Assembly: GCF_000016285.1 (NCBI RefSeq)
Contig: NC_011988.1
Span: forward strand, 1,219,188 to 1,283,187
DNA from: Allorhizobium ampelinum S4
Lineage (GTDB): Bacteria; Pseudomonadota; Alphaproteobacteria; Rhizobiales; Rhizobiaceae
Direction: 5' to 3'
Length of the DNA stretch: 64,000 nt
Shown here piece after piece: positions 1-8,246 of this stretch; the first letter of the stretch is position 1; the number at the start of each line of letters is the position of its first letter. The notes under the pieces are model-generated. The model saw only the letters and a list, made by a program, of their open reading frames with translations, ran no database searches and was not told the origin of the DNA. Position numbers and translations under genes: made by a program.

Positions 1-1
1 C

Positions 2-772
2 ACGCAAACATTTTCAGATGATTTCAACAGCTTGTCCCTGCATGACGGAACGAGCGGAACGTGGGATACCGGCTATAGCTGGTTTGCGTCCAATGGCGGC
101 ACCTTGGTCGATAACAGCGAGTTGCAGTGGTATATCAATCCGTCCTATGAGGGGACGTCGTCGGTTAATCCATTCTCTATCTCTGACGGGGTGTTGACCA
201 TCACCGCATCCGTTGCTTCGGAAGATATCCAGAGCCAGATCAATGGCTATGAGTATACCTCGGGCATGCTCAGCACTGAGTCCACGTTTAGCCAGACCTA
301 TGGTTATTTTGAAATCCGCGCCGATATGCCTGATGATCAGGGCGCATGGCCGGCATTCTGGCTGCTGCCGGCGGACGGGAGTTGGCCACCGGAACTGGAT
401 GTGGTTGAAATGCGTGGCCAGAATCAAGGCGAAGTCATTGTCACCGCGCACAGCAATGAAACTGGCGAACAAACATCCGATGCCACGACGGTTTACACCG
501 ATACCGAAGGCTATCATACCTACGGCGTGTTGTGGACGGAAACGACGTTGACCTGGTATATTGATGACGTTGCCGTGCATCAAACGGATACGCCGTCAGA
601 TATGCATGAGCCGATGTATATGGTGGTCAATCTGGCGGTTGGCGGGATGGCTGGGACGCCAAGCAGTTCTGATTTCAGCGATGGCTCAGAGTTGAAGGTC
701 GACTATATCAAGGCCTATTCCCTTGATGAGTATGCGGCGGCCACCACAACGACCACCGATCATCTTCTTTAA
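2..772 (+). CDS. GH16 family endo-beta-glycanase, 3' part (5' end outside window)
   Basis: The frame is open to the left edge, so the N-terminus is missing; about 256 residues are visible. The GH16 active-site signature E-L-D-V-V-E lies at 392-409, where the first Glu is the family nucleophile and the last the acid/base. Other typical GH16 pieces are the W-P-A-F-W-L-L-P strand just before it and a G-Y-H-T-Y-G-V-L-W-T strand after it. GH16 enzymes hydrolyse beta-1,3, beta-1,4 or mixed glucans; in rhizobia ExoK and ExsH trim succinoglycan outside the cell. The missing N-terminus may hold a secretion signal or repeats of the ExsH type. The tail after the catalytic fold is a short Thr-rich stretch. 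The family is certain; the substrate (exopolysaccharide or plant glucan) is inferred. Confidence 0.85.
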   Translation, partial: TQTFSDDFNSLSLHDGTSGTWDTGYSWFASNGGTLVDNSELQWYINPSYEGTSSVNPFSISDGVLTITASVASEDIQSQINGYEYTSGMLSTESTFSQTYGYFEIRADMPDDQGAWPAFWLLPADGSWPPELDVVEMRGQNQGEVIVTAHSNETGEQTSDATTVYTDTEGYHTYGVLWTETTLTWYIDDVAVHQTDTPSDMHEPMYMVVNLAVGGMAGTPSSSDFSDGSELKVDYIKAYSLDEYAAATTTTTDHLL

Positions 773-793
773 CCAGGTCTGCATTCCTCAAAC

Positions 794-829
794 AAAAAGC
801 CCCGGCTGGATTGGCCGGGGCTTTTTTTG
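794..829 (+). terminator. Rho-independent terminator after the GH16 gene
   Basis: The arms AGCCCCGGC and GCCGGGGCT flank a short loop and are followed by a run of seven T. An A-run precedes the stem, so it could also stop leftward transcription coming out of dctA. It starts about 20 bases past the GH16 stop codon. Confidence 0.85.
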
Positions 830-838
830 TTTGCACTT

Positions 839-892
839 TAGAGCATCGGATTTATCCGAAAACCGGTTCTTAACTTTCGGTTCGATGCTCTA
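839..892. repeat. Rhizobiales-type intergenic palindromic repeat
   Basis: The perfect 10-bp arms TAGAGCATCG (839-848) and CGATGCTCTA (883-892) enclose an internal segment with CCGAAAACCGG. Elements opening with agagcatcg and holding a gaaaaccggtt-like core are dispersed in many Rhizobiaceae genomes. It sits between the terminator and the dctA stop codon. A related variant appears at 29209-29264. Confidence 0.65.
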
Positions 893-901
893 GACCGTTT
901 A

Positions 902-2236
902 TCATGCGGCGGTTGGAACCGGTTCGGCCACGACATCGATTTCTTCCGGCAATTCACCCGCCATGGCGGCGCGGAACTGTGTCTGATCGAGTTCGTTTTC
1001 CCAGCGGGCGACGACCACGGTTGCGACGGCATTGCCAATGAAATTGGTCAGTGCCCGGCATTCTGACATGAAACGGTCGATACCGAGGATCAGCGCCATG
1101 CCAGCGACCGGGACCGAAGGGACAACGGACAGTGTTGCAGCCAAGGTGATAAAGCCGGCGCCAGTGATGCCTGCGGCACCCTTGGAGCTGAGCATGGCCA
1201 CCAGCAGCAGAAGAATCTGGTCGCCAAGCGAAAGCTGGATATCCGTCGCCTGGGCGATGAACAGGGCCGCCAGGGTCATGTAGATGTTGGTACCGTCAAG
1301 GTTGAAGGAATAGCCGGTTGGAATGACCAGGCCGACAACCGAGCGCTTGCAGCCTGCGCGTTCCATCTTGGCCATCAGGCCGGGAAGGGCGGCTTCTGAA
1401 GACGAGGTCCCCAGTACCAGCAGCAGCTCCTCTTTAATGTAGCGGATCAGGGCCAGGATGGAGAAACCGTTATAGCGGGCAACGCCGCCAAGCACGACGA
1501 GAACAAATAGCAGCGACGTCAGGTAGAATGTCCCGATCAGGAAAGCCAGGTTGGCGATCGAGCCAATGCCATATTTACCTATGGTGAAGGCCATTGCGCC
1601 GAAAGCGCCGATTGGTGCGGCCTTCATCAGGATGGCGACCAGCTTGAAGACCGGCGCGGTCAACGCCTGCAAGAAGTTGGTGACCGGCTTTCCAAGGTCG
1701 CCGACCATGGCGAGAGCCAAGCCGAACAGCACCGAGAAGAATAGGACCTGGAGAATGTCACCCTTGGCAAAAGCGCCGACAATCGTGTCGGGGATGATGT
1801 TCATCAGGAAGCCGGTGATCGTCGAATCATGGGCCTGCTGGGCATAGCTGGCAACAGCCTTGCCATCCAGCGTCGCGGGATTGATATGCATGCCTGCGCC
1901 GGGCTGCAGGATATTCGACACCAGCATGCCGACAACGAGCGCCAGCGTGGAGAAGCACAGGAAGTAGATCATTGCCTTGCCGGCAACGCGACCAACCTTC
2001 TTCAGGTCGGACATGCCGGCGATGCCGGTGGCCACGGTCAGGAAGATAACAGGCGCGATGACCATTTTGACGAGCTTGATGAAAGCATCACCGAGCGGTT
2101 TGAGAGCTTCGCCAGTTTGTGGGTAAAAATGACCGAGCAAGATACCGCCGATAATCGCAACGATAACCTGGAAATACAGATGACGGTAAAATGGGAGCTT
2201 GCCGCCCTGCGGGGCGGTTGTGGTAGAAATATGCAT
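902..2236 (-). CDS. dctA: C4-dicarboxylate transport protein DctA (succinate/fumarate/malate:H+ symporter)
   Basis: This 444-residue protein of the dicarboxylate/amino-acid:cation symporter (DAACS) family imports succinate, fumarate and malate across the inner membrane; in rhizobia it feeds bacteroids. Several hydrophobic segments are clear, and the substrate-binding region has the family serine-rich loop ([10 protein letters not shown]) and the N-L-D-G-T motif. The ATG at 2236 was chosen because GGAGG lies 7 bases upstream and it gives the usual DctA N-terminus and length; the frame itself runs open to 2311. The gene is divergent from dctBD and lies behind a near-perfect sigma-54 promoter at 2331-2346, so it should depend on RpoN and DctD. 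Confidence is very high from sequence and context. Confidence 0.96.
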   Translation of the reverse strand: MHISTTTAPQGGKLPFYRHLYFQVIVAIIGGILLGHFYPQTGEALKPLGDAFIKLVKMVIAPVIFLTVATGIAGMSDLKKVGRVAGKAMIYFLCFSTLALVVGMLVSNILQPGAGMHINPATLDGKAVASYAQQAHDSTITGFLMNIIPDTIVGAFAKGDILQVLFFSVLFGLALAMVGDLGKPVTNFLQALTAPVFKLVAILMKAAPIGAFGAMAFTIGKYGIGSIANLAFLIGTFYLTSLLFVLVVLGGVARYNGFSILALIRYIKEELLLVLGTSSSEAALPGLMAKMERAGCKRSVVGLVIPTGYSFNLDGTNIYMTLAALFIAQATDIQLSLGDQILLLLVAMLSSKGAAGITGAGFITLAATLSVVPSVPVAGMALILGIDRFMSECRALTNFIGNAVATVVVARWENELDQTQFRAAMAGELPEEIDVVAEPVPTAA

Positions 2237-2300
2237 CGGATCCTCCGGTAGGTGCTCCCAACCGATGTCATCGGCCTCCCGGGAGCTTATGCAACGTGTC

Positions 2301-2318
2301 AACATCGACACCGATGTT
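2301..2318 (-). other. Stem-loop at the predicted 5' end of the dctA transcript
   Basis: The 7-bp arms AACATCG and CGATGTT are separated by 4 bases. They lie just downstream of the sigma-54 promoter, so they would form at the extreme 5' end of the dctA leader. Such a hairpin may protect the mRNA; this is inference. Confidence 0.45.
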
Positions 2319-2330
2319 CGGTTTCGTCAA

Positions 2331-2346
2331 TGCAATCGCCGTGCCA
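2331..2346 (-). promoter_or_regulatory. Sigma-54 (RpoN) promoter of dctA
   Basis: Read on the minus strand the sequence is TGGCACGGCGATTGCA, which matches the -24/-12 consensus TGGCAC-N5-TTGCA. It lies about 95 bases upstream of the dctA start, giving a leader of roughly 80 bases. DctD, encoded next door, is a sigma-54 activator, which supports the call. Confidence 0.92.
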
Positions 2347-2398
2347 GAGTGTAGCTTCGTGCCAAGCCTTTGAAAAGCCGCGTTTCAGCCATGATCCG

Positions 2399-2414
2399 TG
2401 GCGGATTTTCGCGC
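2399..2414. promoter_or_regulatory. Candidate DctD-binding site, promoter-proximal
   Basis: TGGCGGATTTTCGCGC matches the better site at 2440-2459 at about 10 of 16 positions when cores are aligned. The two centres are about 43 bp apart, close to four helical turns, as expected for tandem activator sites. The match is weaker and inferred from position. Confidence 0.45.
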
Positions 2415-2439
2415 GAATTTTCGCTCAGTGCCTTGTGTG

Positions 2440-2459
2440 TTGTGCGGAAAAATGCACAA
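2440..2459. promoter_or_regulatory. Candidate DctD-binding site (upstream activating sequence)
   Basis: TTGTGCGGAAAAATGCACAA is a palindrome with perfect TTGTGC/GCACAA arms around 8 bases. Its centre is about 105-110 bp upstream of the sigma-54 promoter, a typical distance for an NtrC-family enhancer, and it ends only 8 bp before the dctB start. Tandem DctD sites between dctA and dctB are known in Sinorhizobium and Rhizobium. Confidence 0.7.
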
Positions 2460-2467
2460 AGTTGACG

Positions 2468-4339
2468 ATGATTATCGTGCATGACAAGCCCATATCCGTC
2501 CCTGCCAATGTGAGGCGCCCACGAAGGCCATGGCTTTTGCTGGCGTTCCTAGCCTGTGTTGTCACCCTCCTTGCGCTTTATTTGGTTGGGCTTTATGCCC
2601 GCACTGCCGCATTGGAGGATTTGTCCGAGCAAGCACGCACCAGCGCCAATCTCAAGGTGGCTTTCTTGCGGGCGGTCTTGGAACGCCCTCGTTCCTTGCC
2701 GTTGCTGTTGTCGGAGGATCAGCAGGTTGTGGATGCCTTGAGCCTTCGCACGGTCGCCGCGACGGAACGATTGAACGACAAGCTAGAGCGTTTGGTTGCA
2801 GGCACAAGTGCTTCAGTTCTTTACGTCACAGACGCGACAGGACATGCCATTGCCTCCAGCAATTGGCGAGAGCCGGTGAGCTTTGTTGGCATCGACTATT
2901 CTTTTCGGGACTATTTTCGCCAATCCATGCTGGCCGGCACAGCTGAACATTTCGCGCTCGGCAGCATCAGCAAGCGTCCAGGCCTTTATATTTCCAGGCG
3001 TGTCGGCCCGGCTAGTGCCCCCTTGGGTGTCGTGGTCGTGAAAGCAGAGTTTTCACAGCTCGAAAGCGATTGGCGCGAAGAGGGGCGGGCGGCGTTTGTC
3101 ACCGATGGGCATGGTGTCGTGCTGATTTCCAGCCTGCCGTCCTGGCGCTTCATGACATTGGCTGCATTGCAGCCGGAGGAGTTGGTCCAAATACGCAACA
3201 GTTTGCAATTCGGCGATGCGCCTTTGCAGGCCCTGCCTATCAATCGCGCCCAGCAGGTGCCAGGCAGCGGGATACCGGACGAGCTTTTGGTGCGTACGGT
3301 TTTTCCCGGCGCCATACCTGCCGACTATCTTGATCTATCGGTCGCGGTGCCGACCACCAGCTGGCATCTCAACTATCTTGTCCCGACCGAACCGGCAATC
3401 GCGGCGTCGATGCGGGAATGGCGACTGTTGACCTTGGCCCTGCTGGCGCCATTTTTTCTGGTCGTCTCGCTGGTTCTTTGGCGGCGGCAGGCAACGGTTA
3501 TCCGTCTGGCGCGGGTGGAGGCGGACCAGCTGGAGCTGGAGCGGCGGGTGGATGAACGAACCCACGACCTTTCACGGGCCCGAGACCGGCTGGAATTGGA
3601 GATCGCCGGCCACAAGACCACCGAACAGCGGCTGCAAGGTGTCCAGCAGGAATTGGTCCAGGCCAACCGGCTGGCTATCCTGGGGCAGGTTGCGGCGGGC
3701 GTTGCCCATGAAATCAACCAGCCTGTCGCAACGATCAGGGCTTATGCTGAAAATGCCAGGGTGTTTCTGGAGCGTGCCCAGCCGGAGCAGGCAAACAGCA
3801 ATCTTGGCGCCATTGCCTCGCTGACGGAGCGGATCGGCACGATCACCGATGAATTGAAGGCTTTTGCGCGCAAGGGTCGGACCGCGCCGGAACCAGTGCC
3901 GCTTGGAGCGGCGATCGAGGGCGCGGTCATGCTGCTGCGCAGCCGTTTTGCCGGGCGGCTTGAGGCGCTTTCCCTTCCCGATGTGGCTCCTGATCTGACG
4001 GTGAAAGGCAACAGGGTCCGCCTGGAGCAGGTCCTGATCAATCTTCTGCAGAATGCGCTCGAAGCATTGGAGCAGCGCAGCGATGGCCGGGTTGAGGTCT
4101 CGGTTCAAGAGACGGAGCAACATGTCGTGGTGACCATCGAGGACAACGGTCCGGGCATTCCAGAGGATATCAGGCGTCTGCTTTTTACCCCCTTCACCAC
4201 CTCAAAGGAAAAAGGTCTTGGTCTCGGCCTGGTGATTTCCCGTGACATTATCAGTGACTATGGCGGCCGGATTGGTGTCGAAAGCACGCCATCCGGTACA
4301 TGCTTTACCATCCATCTTTTGAAAGCGGATATATCATGA
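2468..4339 (+). CDS. dctB: C4-dicarboxylate sensor histidine kinase DctB
   Basis: This 623-residue inner-membrane kinase senses C4-dicarboxylates and phosphorylates DctD. A membrane segment at about residues 21-42 is followed by a large periplasmic sensor region (double-PAS/dCache in the family) and a second membrane segment near 320-340. After a linker rich in charged helix come the H-box with V-A-H-E-I-N-Q-P (His414), the N-box [10 protein letters not shown], the G1 box D-N-G-P-G-I and the G2 box K-G-L-G-L-G-L. The frame is open from 2252, but the ATG at 2468 gives the family length and starts just past the DctD site. The Shine-Dalgarno is poor, which fits low expression. Its stop overlaps the dctD start (ATGA). 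Confidence 0.94.
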   Translation: MIIVHDKPISVPANVRRPRRPWLLLAFLACVVTLLALYLVGLYARTAALEDLSEQARTSANLKVAFLRAVLERPRSLPLLLSEDQQVVDALSLRTVAATERLNDKLERLVAGTSASVLYVTDATGHAIASSNWREPVSFVGIDYSFRDYFRQSMLAGTAEHFALGSISKRPGLYISRRVGPASAPLGVVVVKAEFSQLESDWREEGRAAFVTDGHGVVLISSLPSWRFMTLAALQPEELVQIRNSLQFGDAPLQALPINRAQQVPGSGIPDELLVRTVFPGAIPADYLDLSVAVPTTSWHLNYLVPTEPAIAASMREWRLLTLALLAPFFLVVSLVLWRRQATVIRLARVEADQLELERRVDERTHDLSRARDRLELEIAGHKTTEQRLQGVQQELVQANRLAILGQVAAGVAHEINQPVATIRAYAENARVFLERAQPEQANSNLGAIASLTERIGTITDELKAFARKGRTAPEPVPLGAAIEGAVMLLRSRFAGRLEALSLPDVAPDLTVKGNRVRLEQVLINLLQNALEALEQRSDGRVEVSVQETEQHVVVTIEDNGPGIPEDIRRLLFTPFTTSKEKGLGLGLVISRDIISDYGGRIGVESTPSGTCFTIHLLKADIS

Positions 4340-5712
4340 CGTCATCGCAAGCGACGGCGACCAATAATGTGATCCTGATTGATAATGATCGAGATCTACT
4401 GGCGGCCACGGGGCAGACCCTTGAGCTGGCGGGCTTCTCCGTGCAGGCGTTTTCAGCGCCGCTGGATGCGCTGCGTCGGATTTCCAGTGATTTTCGCGGT
4501 GTCATCGTTTCGGATATTCGAATGCCTGATATCGACGGCTTGGAATTGTTCAGCAGGGTCAAGGCAATGGACCCGGAATTGCCGGTCATTCTGGTCACCG
4601 GCCATGGCGATATCGCCATGGCGGTACAGGCGATCAAGGACGGCACTTATGATTTCATCACGAAGCCCTTTGCCACCGACAGGCTCCAACAGAGTGTTCA
4701 TCGCGCCGCGGAAATGCGACGGCTCGTGCTGGAAAATCGCAAGCTGCGTCAGGTGGCAGACGCGGCCCAGGATGGATTGCCGCTGATTGGCCAGACCCCT
4801 GCCATGGAACGGCTACGGCGCACTTTGCGCCAGATCGCCGATACCGACGTCGATGTGTTGGTGACAGGCGAAACCGGCAGCGGCAAGGAAGTGGTGGCGA
4901 GCCTGCTACACAGCTGGAGCCGACGCGCCAAGGGCAATTTTGTCGCCTTGAACTGCGGAACCCTGCCGGAAAGCATGATCGAAAGCGAGTTGTTCGGCCA
5001 CGAGGCCGGCGCCTTTACCGGTGCGCAGAAAAAGCGGATCGGCCGGATCGAACATGCCAGCGGCGGCACATTGTTTCTCGACGAAATCGAGAGCATGCCT
5101 GCCGCGACCCAGGTGCAGATGCTGCGGGTACTGGAAATGCGGGAAGTCTCGCCGCTCGGCATCAACGACGTGCGCCCGGTGGACCTGCGCGTGGTCGCCG
5201 CGGCCAAAGTCGATCTCAGTGATCCTGCCCAGCGCGGTGAATTCCGCGAGGACCTTTATTACCGCCTGAATGTCGTGACATTGACCATCCCGCCGTTGCG
5301 CGAGCGCCGTGATGACGTGCCGCTGTTGTTTGCCCATTTCATCGAGCGGGCCGCTAGCCGGTTCCGGCGCGAGCCACCGCCGGTGTCAGCTGGTGTCGAG
5401 CGTTATTTGCGAGATCATGACTGGCCGGGAAATGTGCGTGAATTGACGCATTTTGCCGAACGCTTCGTTCTGGGGCTGGAAGATATGGATTCGGGCGGCA
5501 GTAGTGTCGTTTTAGTCGACCTGCCTGATTTATCCTTGCCGGAGCGGCTGGATCGCTATGAGGCGGATATCATGCGTGAGACCCTTAGCCACTATGAGGG
5601 TGATGTACGCAAGACCATCGAGGCTCTGAAAATTCCTCGCAAGACCTTTTACGACAAACTTCAGCGTCATGGCATTGTCCGCAAGGCATTTGCGGGTGGG
5701 GAAGAAGGCTGA
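4336..5712 (+). CDS. dctD: C4-dicarboxylate response regulator DctD (sigma-54 activator)
   Basis: This 458-residue NtrC-family regulator activates dctA from upstream sites. The receiver domain has acidic residues near 16-18, phospho-acceptor Asp60 in V-S-D-I-R-M-P and conserved Lys110. The AAA+ domain has Walker A G-E-T-G-S-G-K-E at 178-185, the sigma-54 contact loop G-A-F-T-G-A at 225-230 and Walker [10 protein letters not shown]. The C-terminus carries a Fis-type helix-turn-helix ending near R-K-T-F-Y-D-K-L-Q. The ATG at 4336 overlaps the dctB stop by four bases, so the two are translationally coupled. Confidence 0.95.
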   Translation: MTSSQATATNNVILIDNDRDLLAATGQTLELAGFSVQAFSAPLDALRRISSDFRGVIVSDIRMPDIDGLELFSRVKAMDPELPVILVTGHGDIAMAVQAIKDGTYDFITKPFATDRLQQSVHRAAEMRRLVLENRKLRQVADAAQDGLPLIGQTPAMERLRRTLRQIADTDVDVLVTGETGSGKEVVASLLHSWSRRAKGNFVALNCGTLPESMIESELFGHEAGAFTGAQKKRIGRIEHASGGTLFLDEIESMPAATQVQMLRVLEMREVSPLGINDVRPVDLRVVAAAKVDLSDPAQRGEFREDLYYRLNVVTLTIPPLRERRDDVPLLFAHFIERAASRFRREPPPVSAGVERYLRDHDWPGNVRELTHFAERFVLGLEDMDSGGSSVVLVDLPDLSLPERLDRYEADIMRETLSHYEGDVRKTIEALKIPRKTFYDKLQRHGIVRKAFAGGEEG

Positions 5713-5738
5713 GCAATCAACAATGTGATGAGGAACAG

Positions 5739-6461
5739 TCAGGTGCCGGGTATGGTTGCCGGTGCAAGGAAAGCCAGTGTGACCGTCACAATATGTTCGC
5801 CCCAGGCGTCGATAGCGGTCGGTTGCCAGACGTCCGGGTTAAGATTGAGCGCCAGCGTGTAGCGATTGTTGATGTAGAAGAAGCTTAAGCCAGCAATCGT
5901 CATGTAGACCGTCACCGGATTGACATCGGCACGAAACACACCTTGCTCAATCCCTCGCTGCAGAAGCTTTTCGATTTCCGCGAGCAATGGACCATGGGTC
6001 GAGGGAATGGTCTTTGATCGGCTCGAATATTCAGCCCTCAGAATGTTTTCGGTGGCAAGAAGACTGACGAATTCCGGGTGAGTCAGAAAATAGGTCCAGG
6101 TGTGTAAAGCCAGTTCGCGTATGCCATCAAGCGGTTGACGTCGCGACAGGTGAAGGCTTTTTCCAGCAGCGGTGACATTGGAGAAAATCACCTCGAGAAC
6201 CGCGACGTAAAGGCCCTCCTTGTCTCCAAAGAAATGGTAGAGCATTCGTTTGTTGGTTTTCGAACGCAATGCAATGGCGTCGACTCGGGCGCCTGCAAAA
6301 CCCTTTGCGGCAAACTCTTGAATGGCGGCATCCAGAATGATTGCTCGGGTCGCATCGGGATGGCGTATCATACGCCCCTGACGGCATTGCATGGGTGTCG
6401 GGCTTTCCGCTTCGGGATCAGGCCCTTCCTCGAAAGTCTGTTCCAGCCGCTGGCCTGTCAT
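5739..6461 (-). CDS. TetR/AcrR family transcriptional regulator
   Basis: This 240-residue protein has a TetR DNA-binding domain at about residues 35-85: the helix I-I-L-D-A-A-I-Q-E-F-A-A-K-G-F, then the recognition stretch ending in L-Y-H-F-F-G-D-K-E-G-L-Y. The C-terminal ligand domain contains an S-L-L-A-T-E-N-I-L-R-A-E helix as in NicS- or RutR-like repressors, but no ligand can be named. The first about 30 residues are low in similarity, so a start at Met24 or Met31 is possible; no clear Shine-Dalgarno decides it. It converges on dctD with only 26 bp between stops. Nearby short palindromes (ATTTCGAAAT at 6481-6490) may be its own operator. Confidence 0.85.
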   Translation of the reverse strand: MTGQRLEQTFEEGPDPEAESPTPMQCRQGRMIRHPDATRAIILDAAIQEFAAKGFAGARVDAIALRSKTNKRMLYHFFGDKEGLYVAVLEVIFSNVTAAGKSLHLSRRQPLDGIRELALHTWTYFLTHPEFVSLLATENILRAEYSSRSKTIPSTHGPLLAEIEKLLQRGIEQGVFRADVNPVTVYMTIAGLSFFYINNRYTLALNLNPDVWQPTAIDAWGEHIVTVTLAFLAPATIPGT

Positions 6462-6793
6462 GGGAATCTCACTTTATGGTATTTCGAAATTCAAAATTAG
6501 ATTTACATGAAATACATCGCGTCGGTTAATTACGTGCATGCAGAATCTGTAAATTGTGATTGGAGGCTGTGAATTCGGAGTGAATGATCGGCTGAGATGC
6601 GGACGCGCCGATGTGGACACCGTCTTTTAGGCTTTTCGATGTTTTGAAAACAAAATTTCTCCATTTGTCTGCAAAAGTAGAATAGTAATTTTATAGACTA
6701 TATTGACGGAAACCCTTGCCACTGTCACCATTGCACAGCGTTGGAGTGAAAATAAATGGGACATATATCCTGCGATTTTCAAAAGGGGTGACG
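6462..6793. other. 332-bp AT-rich non-coding stretch
   Basis: No supported gene. It begins with the upstream region of the TetR gene, including the perfect palindrome ATTTCGAAAT at 6481-6490 and the looser ATTTACATGAAAT at 6501-6513, either of which could bind a dimeric repressor. The rest leads into the small gene at 6794. It is visibly richer in A and T than the flanking genes. No convincing promoter or RNA structure was picked out. Confidence 0.5.
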
Positions 6794-7090
6794 ATGCCGA
6801 TAGCTGTAAATATGTTTTCTTACGACCTGTTTGGGTTGACACGGGTTCCCCACGATCTGGTTGAAGACAGCAAATCTCGCGGTGAGGGCCATACACAGAA
6901 GCCTGTTGTGGCAAAGTCAGTAATGAGCCGGAAGGTCGAGAAATCATCGTTGTTTTCGAGGTTCTGGAACGGCAACCCGGCTAACAATCAGCCCGGCAAG
7001 GATCGAGATGCCGAGCAGGAGCAAAAGATTCGGGAGGATCGCAAGAATTGCCACGCAATTCTCCTCGGTGGTTTCTTCCCGATTTTGTGA
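6794..7090 (+). CDS. Small hypothetical protein, 98 residues
   Basis: Not recognised. The ATG at 6794 follows AGGGGTG at a good Shine-Dalgarno distance. The product is polar, with many Lys, Arg, Asp and Glu after residue 25 and no membrane segment; the last residues are hydrophobic (L-L-G-G-F-F-P-I-L). It sits just ahead of the small membrane protein at 7117, with 26 bases between them, so the two may be one transcript. The coding call rests on the ribosome site and the open frame only; it could be spurious. Confidence 0.4.
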   Translation: MPIAVNMFSYDLFGLTRVPHDLVEDSKSRGEGHTQKPVVAKSVMSRKVEKSSLFSRFWNGNPANNQPGKDRDAEQEQKIREDRKNCHAILLGGFFPIL

Positions 7091-7116
7091 AAAGCACGTT
7101 TGTGAAGGAGGCTGTG

Positions 7117-7308
7117 ATGAGTATTGTTGAACGTCTGATGCTTGATGCCGTCTCGCCTATATTGGCCAGTGCCGGAGCCACTCAATCTGCCACCCAGTCT
7201 GTAGCGGACCATTCGATTGGCCTGCGTGAAAAGGTCGGCCGTGCGATTCCCTTTATTGTTTGCGCGGCCGCCTTCCTGTTTGTCGGGGCTATGATCGTCG
7301 GGATTTGA
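7117..7308 (+). CDS. Small single-pass membrane protein, 63 residues
   Basis: Not recognised. The ATG at 7117 is preceded by AAGGAGG with good spacing, one of the better ribosome sites in the region. The N-terminal half is polar; residues about 43-63 form one hydrophobic helix (I-P-F-I-V-C-A-A-A-F-L-F-V-G-A-M-I-V-G-I) ending almost at the C-terminus, so it resembles a small tail-anchored protein. It follows another small gene at 6794 and converges on the nag operon. No function can be offered. Confidence 0.6.
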   Translation: MSIVERLMLDAVSPILASAGATQSATQSVADHSIGLREKVGRAIPFIVCAAAFLFVGAMIVGI

Positions 7309-7337
7309 AAAGAAAAGCGGAACTGGACGGCAGGCCT

Positions 7338-8246
7338 TTAATTTGGCCTTGCAAGCCCGAGCAAGGCTGCACCGATCAGGCCCGGCTCCAGTCGGCATTG
7401 CGCTGGAACCACAATAGGATGGCTGAACCGTCGCAAGATCTTGGTTCTGACGGCTAAATCGATGGCGTCAACCAGGGTTGTCGCATTGGACAGGCCGCCG
7501 CCGACCGGCAGTATGCTCGCCCCCGTCGTATTGACGACCAGAGCCAACGGACTGGAAAGTAATTCGACAAATGCCGCGATGGTTTGGCTTGCGTTGGGTT
7601 CGCCGGTTTCCCAATCTTTGACGATGTCCTCACTCGTTCGGTTTTCGTCGTTCAGGTGCGCATGGAGCTTTTCCATGCCGCGCGCGCTACAGATGGCGTC
7701 AATACAGCCTTTCTGACCGCAACCGCATTGAAATCGAGGGATGGTGACGGGCGGTTCGCCAACCTCGGTGGCGGCAATGGGTCCATGGCCCCATTCTCCG
7801 GCAAAGCCGCCATCGCTATTGATCAGTTTACCATCGATCACCAGACCGCCGCCGACGCCTGTACCGAGAATGACACCGAACACCACGCGGTGGCCGCGCC
7901 CCGCGCCCAGCCCAGCCTCGGCAATTGCGAAACAATCGGCATCATTGGCGATCAGTACCGGCAGGCCCAGGGCCTCTTCCAGATCCTGTTGCAGTAAACG
8001 GCCATGGATGCAGGGTATATTGGCGACGACAGCGCGGCGGCTATCCACATCTATAATGCCACAGATGGAAATTGCCACGCAGCTTGGTGTCTCTCCCGTC
8101 TCGGCAATGATGGACCTGATGACGCCGACAAATGCATCGAAATCCTGTCCCGGCGTTGGCTGGCGTGGAAAGGGACGAATATCCTCAGGCGAATAGGCAA
8201 TTGCGCCCTTGATGGCGGTTCCGCCAATATCGAAACAGACGATCAT
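7338..8246 (-). CDS. nagK: ROK family kinase, probable N-acetylglucosamine kinase
   Basis: This 302-residue ROK sugar kinase probably phosphorylates N-acetylglucosamine to its 6-phosphate, the substrate of NagA. The phosphate-binding motif D-I-G-G-T is at residues 6-10, a catalytic N-D-A-D lies near 125, and the ROK zinc cluster appears as C-G-C-G-Q-K-G-C-I-D, with Asp in place of the common Glu. It is the last gene of nagR-nagB-nagA-nagK, and its ATG overlaps the nagA stop (ATGA, 8243-8246). A cytoplasmic kinase is expected here because the associated ABC importer delivers unphosphorylated sugar. Glucose or N-acetylmannosamine kinase is possible on sequence alone; context favours N-acetylglucosamine. 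Confidence 0.85.
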   Translation of the reverse strand: MIVCFDIGGTAIKGAIAYSPEDIRPFPRQPTPGQDFDAFVGVIRSIIAETGETPSCVAISICGIIDVDSRRAVVANIPCIHGRLLQQDLEEALGLPVLIANDADCFAIAEAGLGAGRGHRVVFGVILGTGVGGGLVIDGKLINSDGGFAGEWGHGPIAATEVGEPPVTIPRFQCGCGQKGCIDAICSARGMEKLHAHLNDENRTSEDIVKDWETGEPNASQTIAAFVELLSSPLALVVNTTGASILPVGGGLSNATTLVDAIDLAVRTKILRRFSHPIVVPAQCRLEPGLIGAALLGLARPN

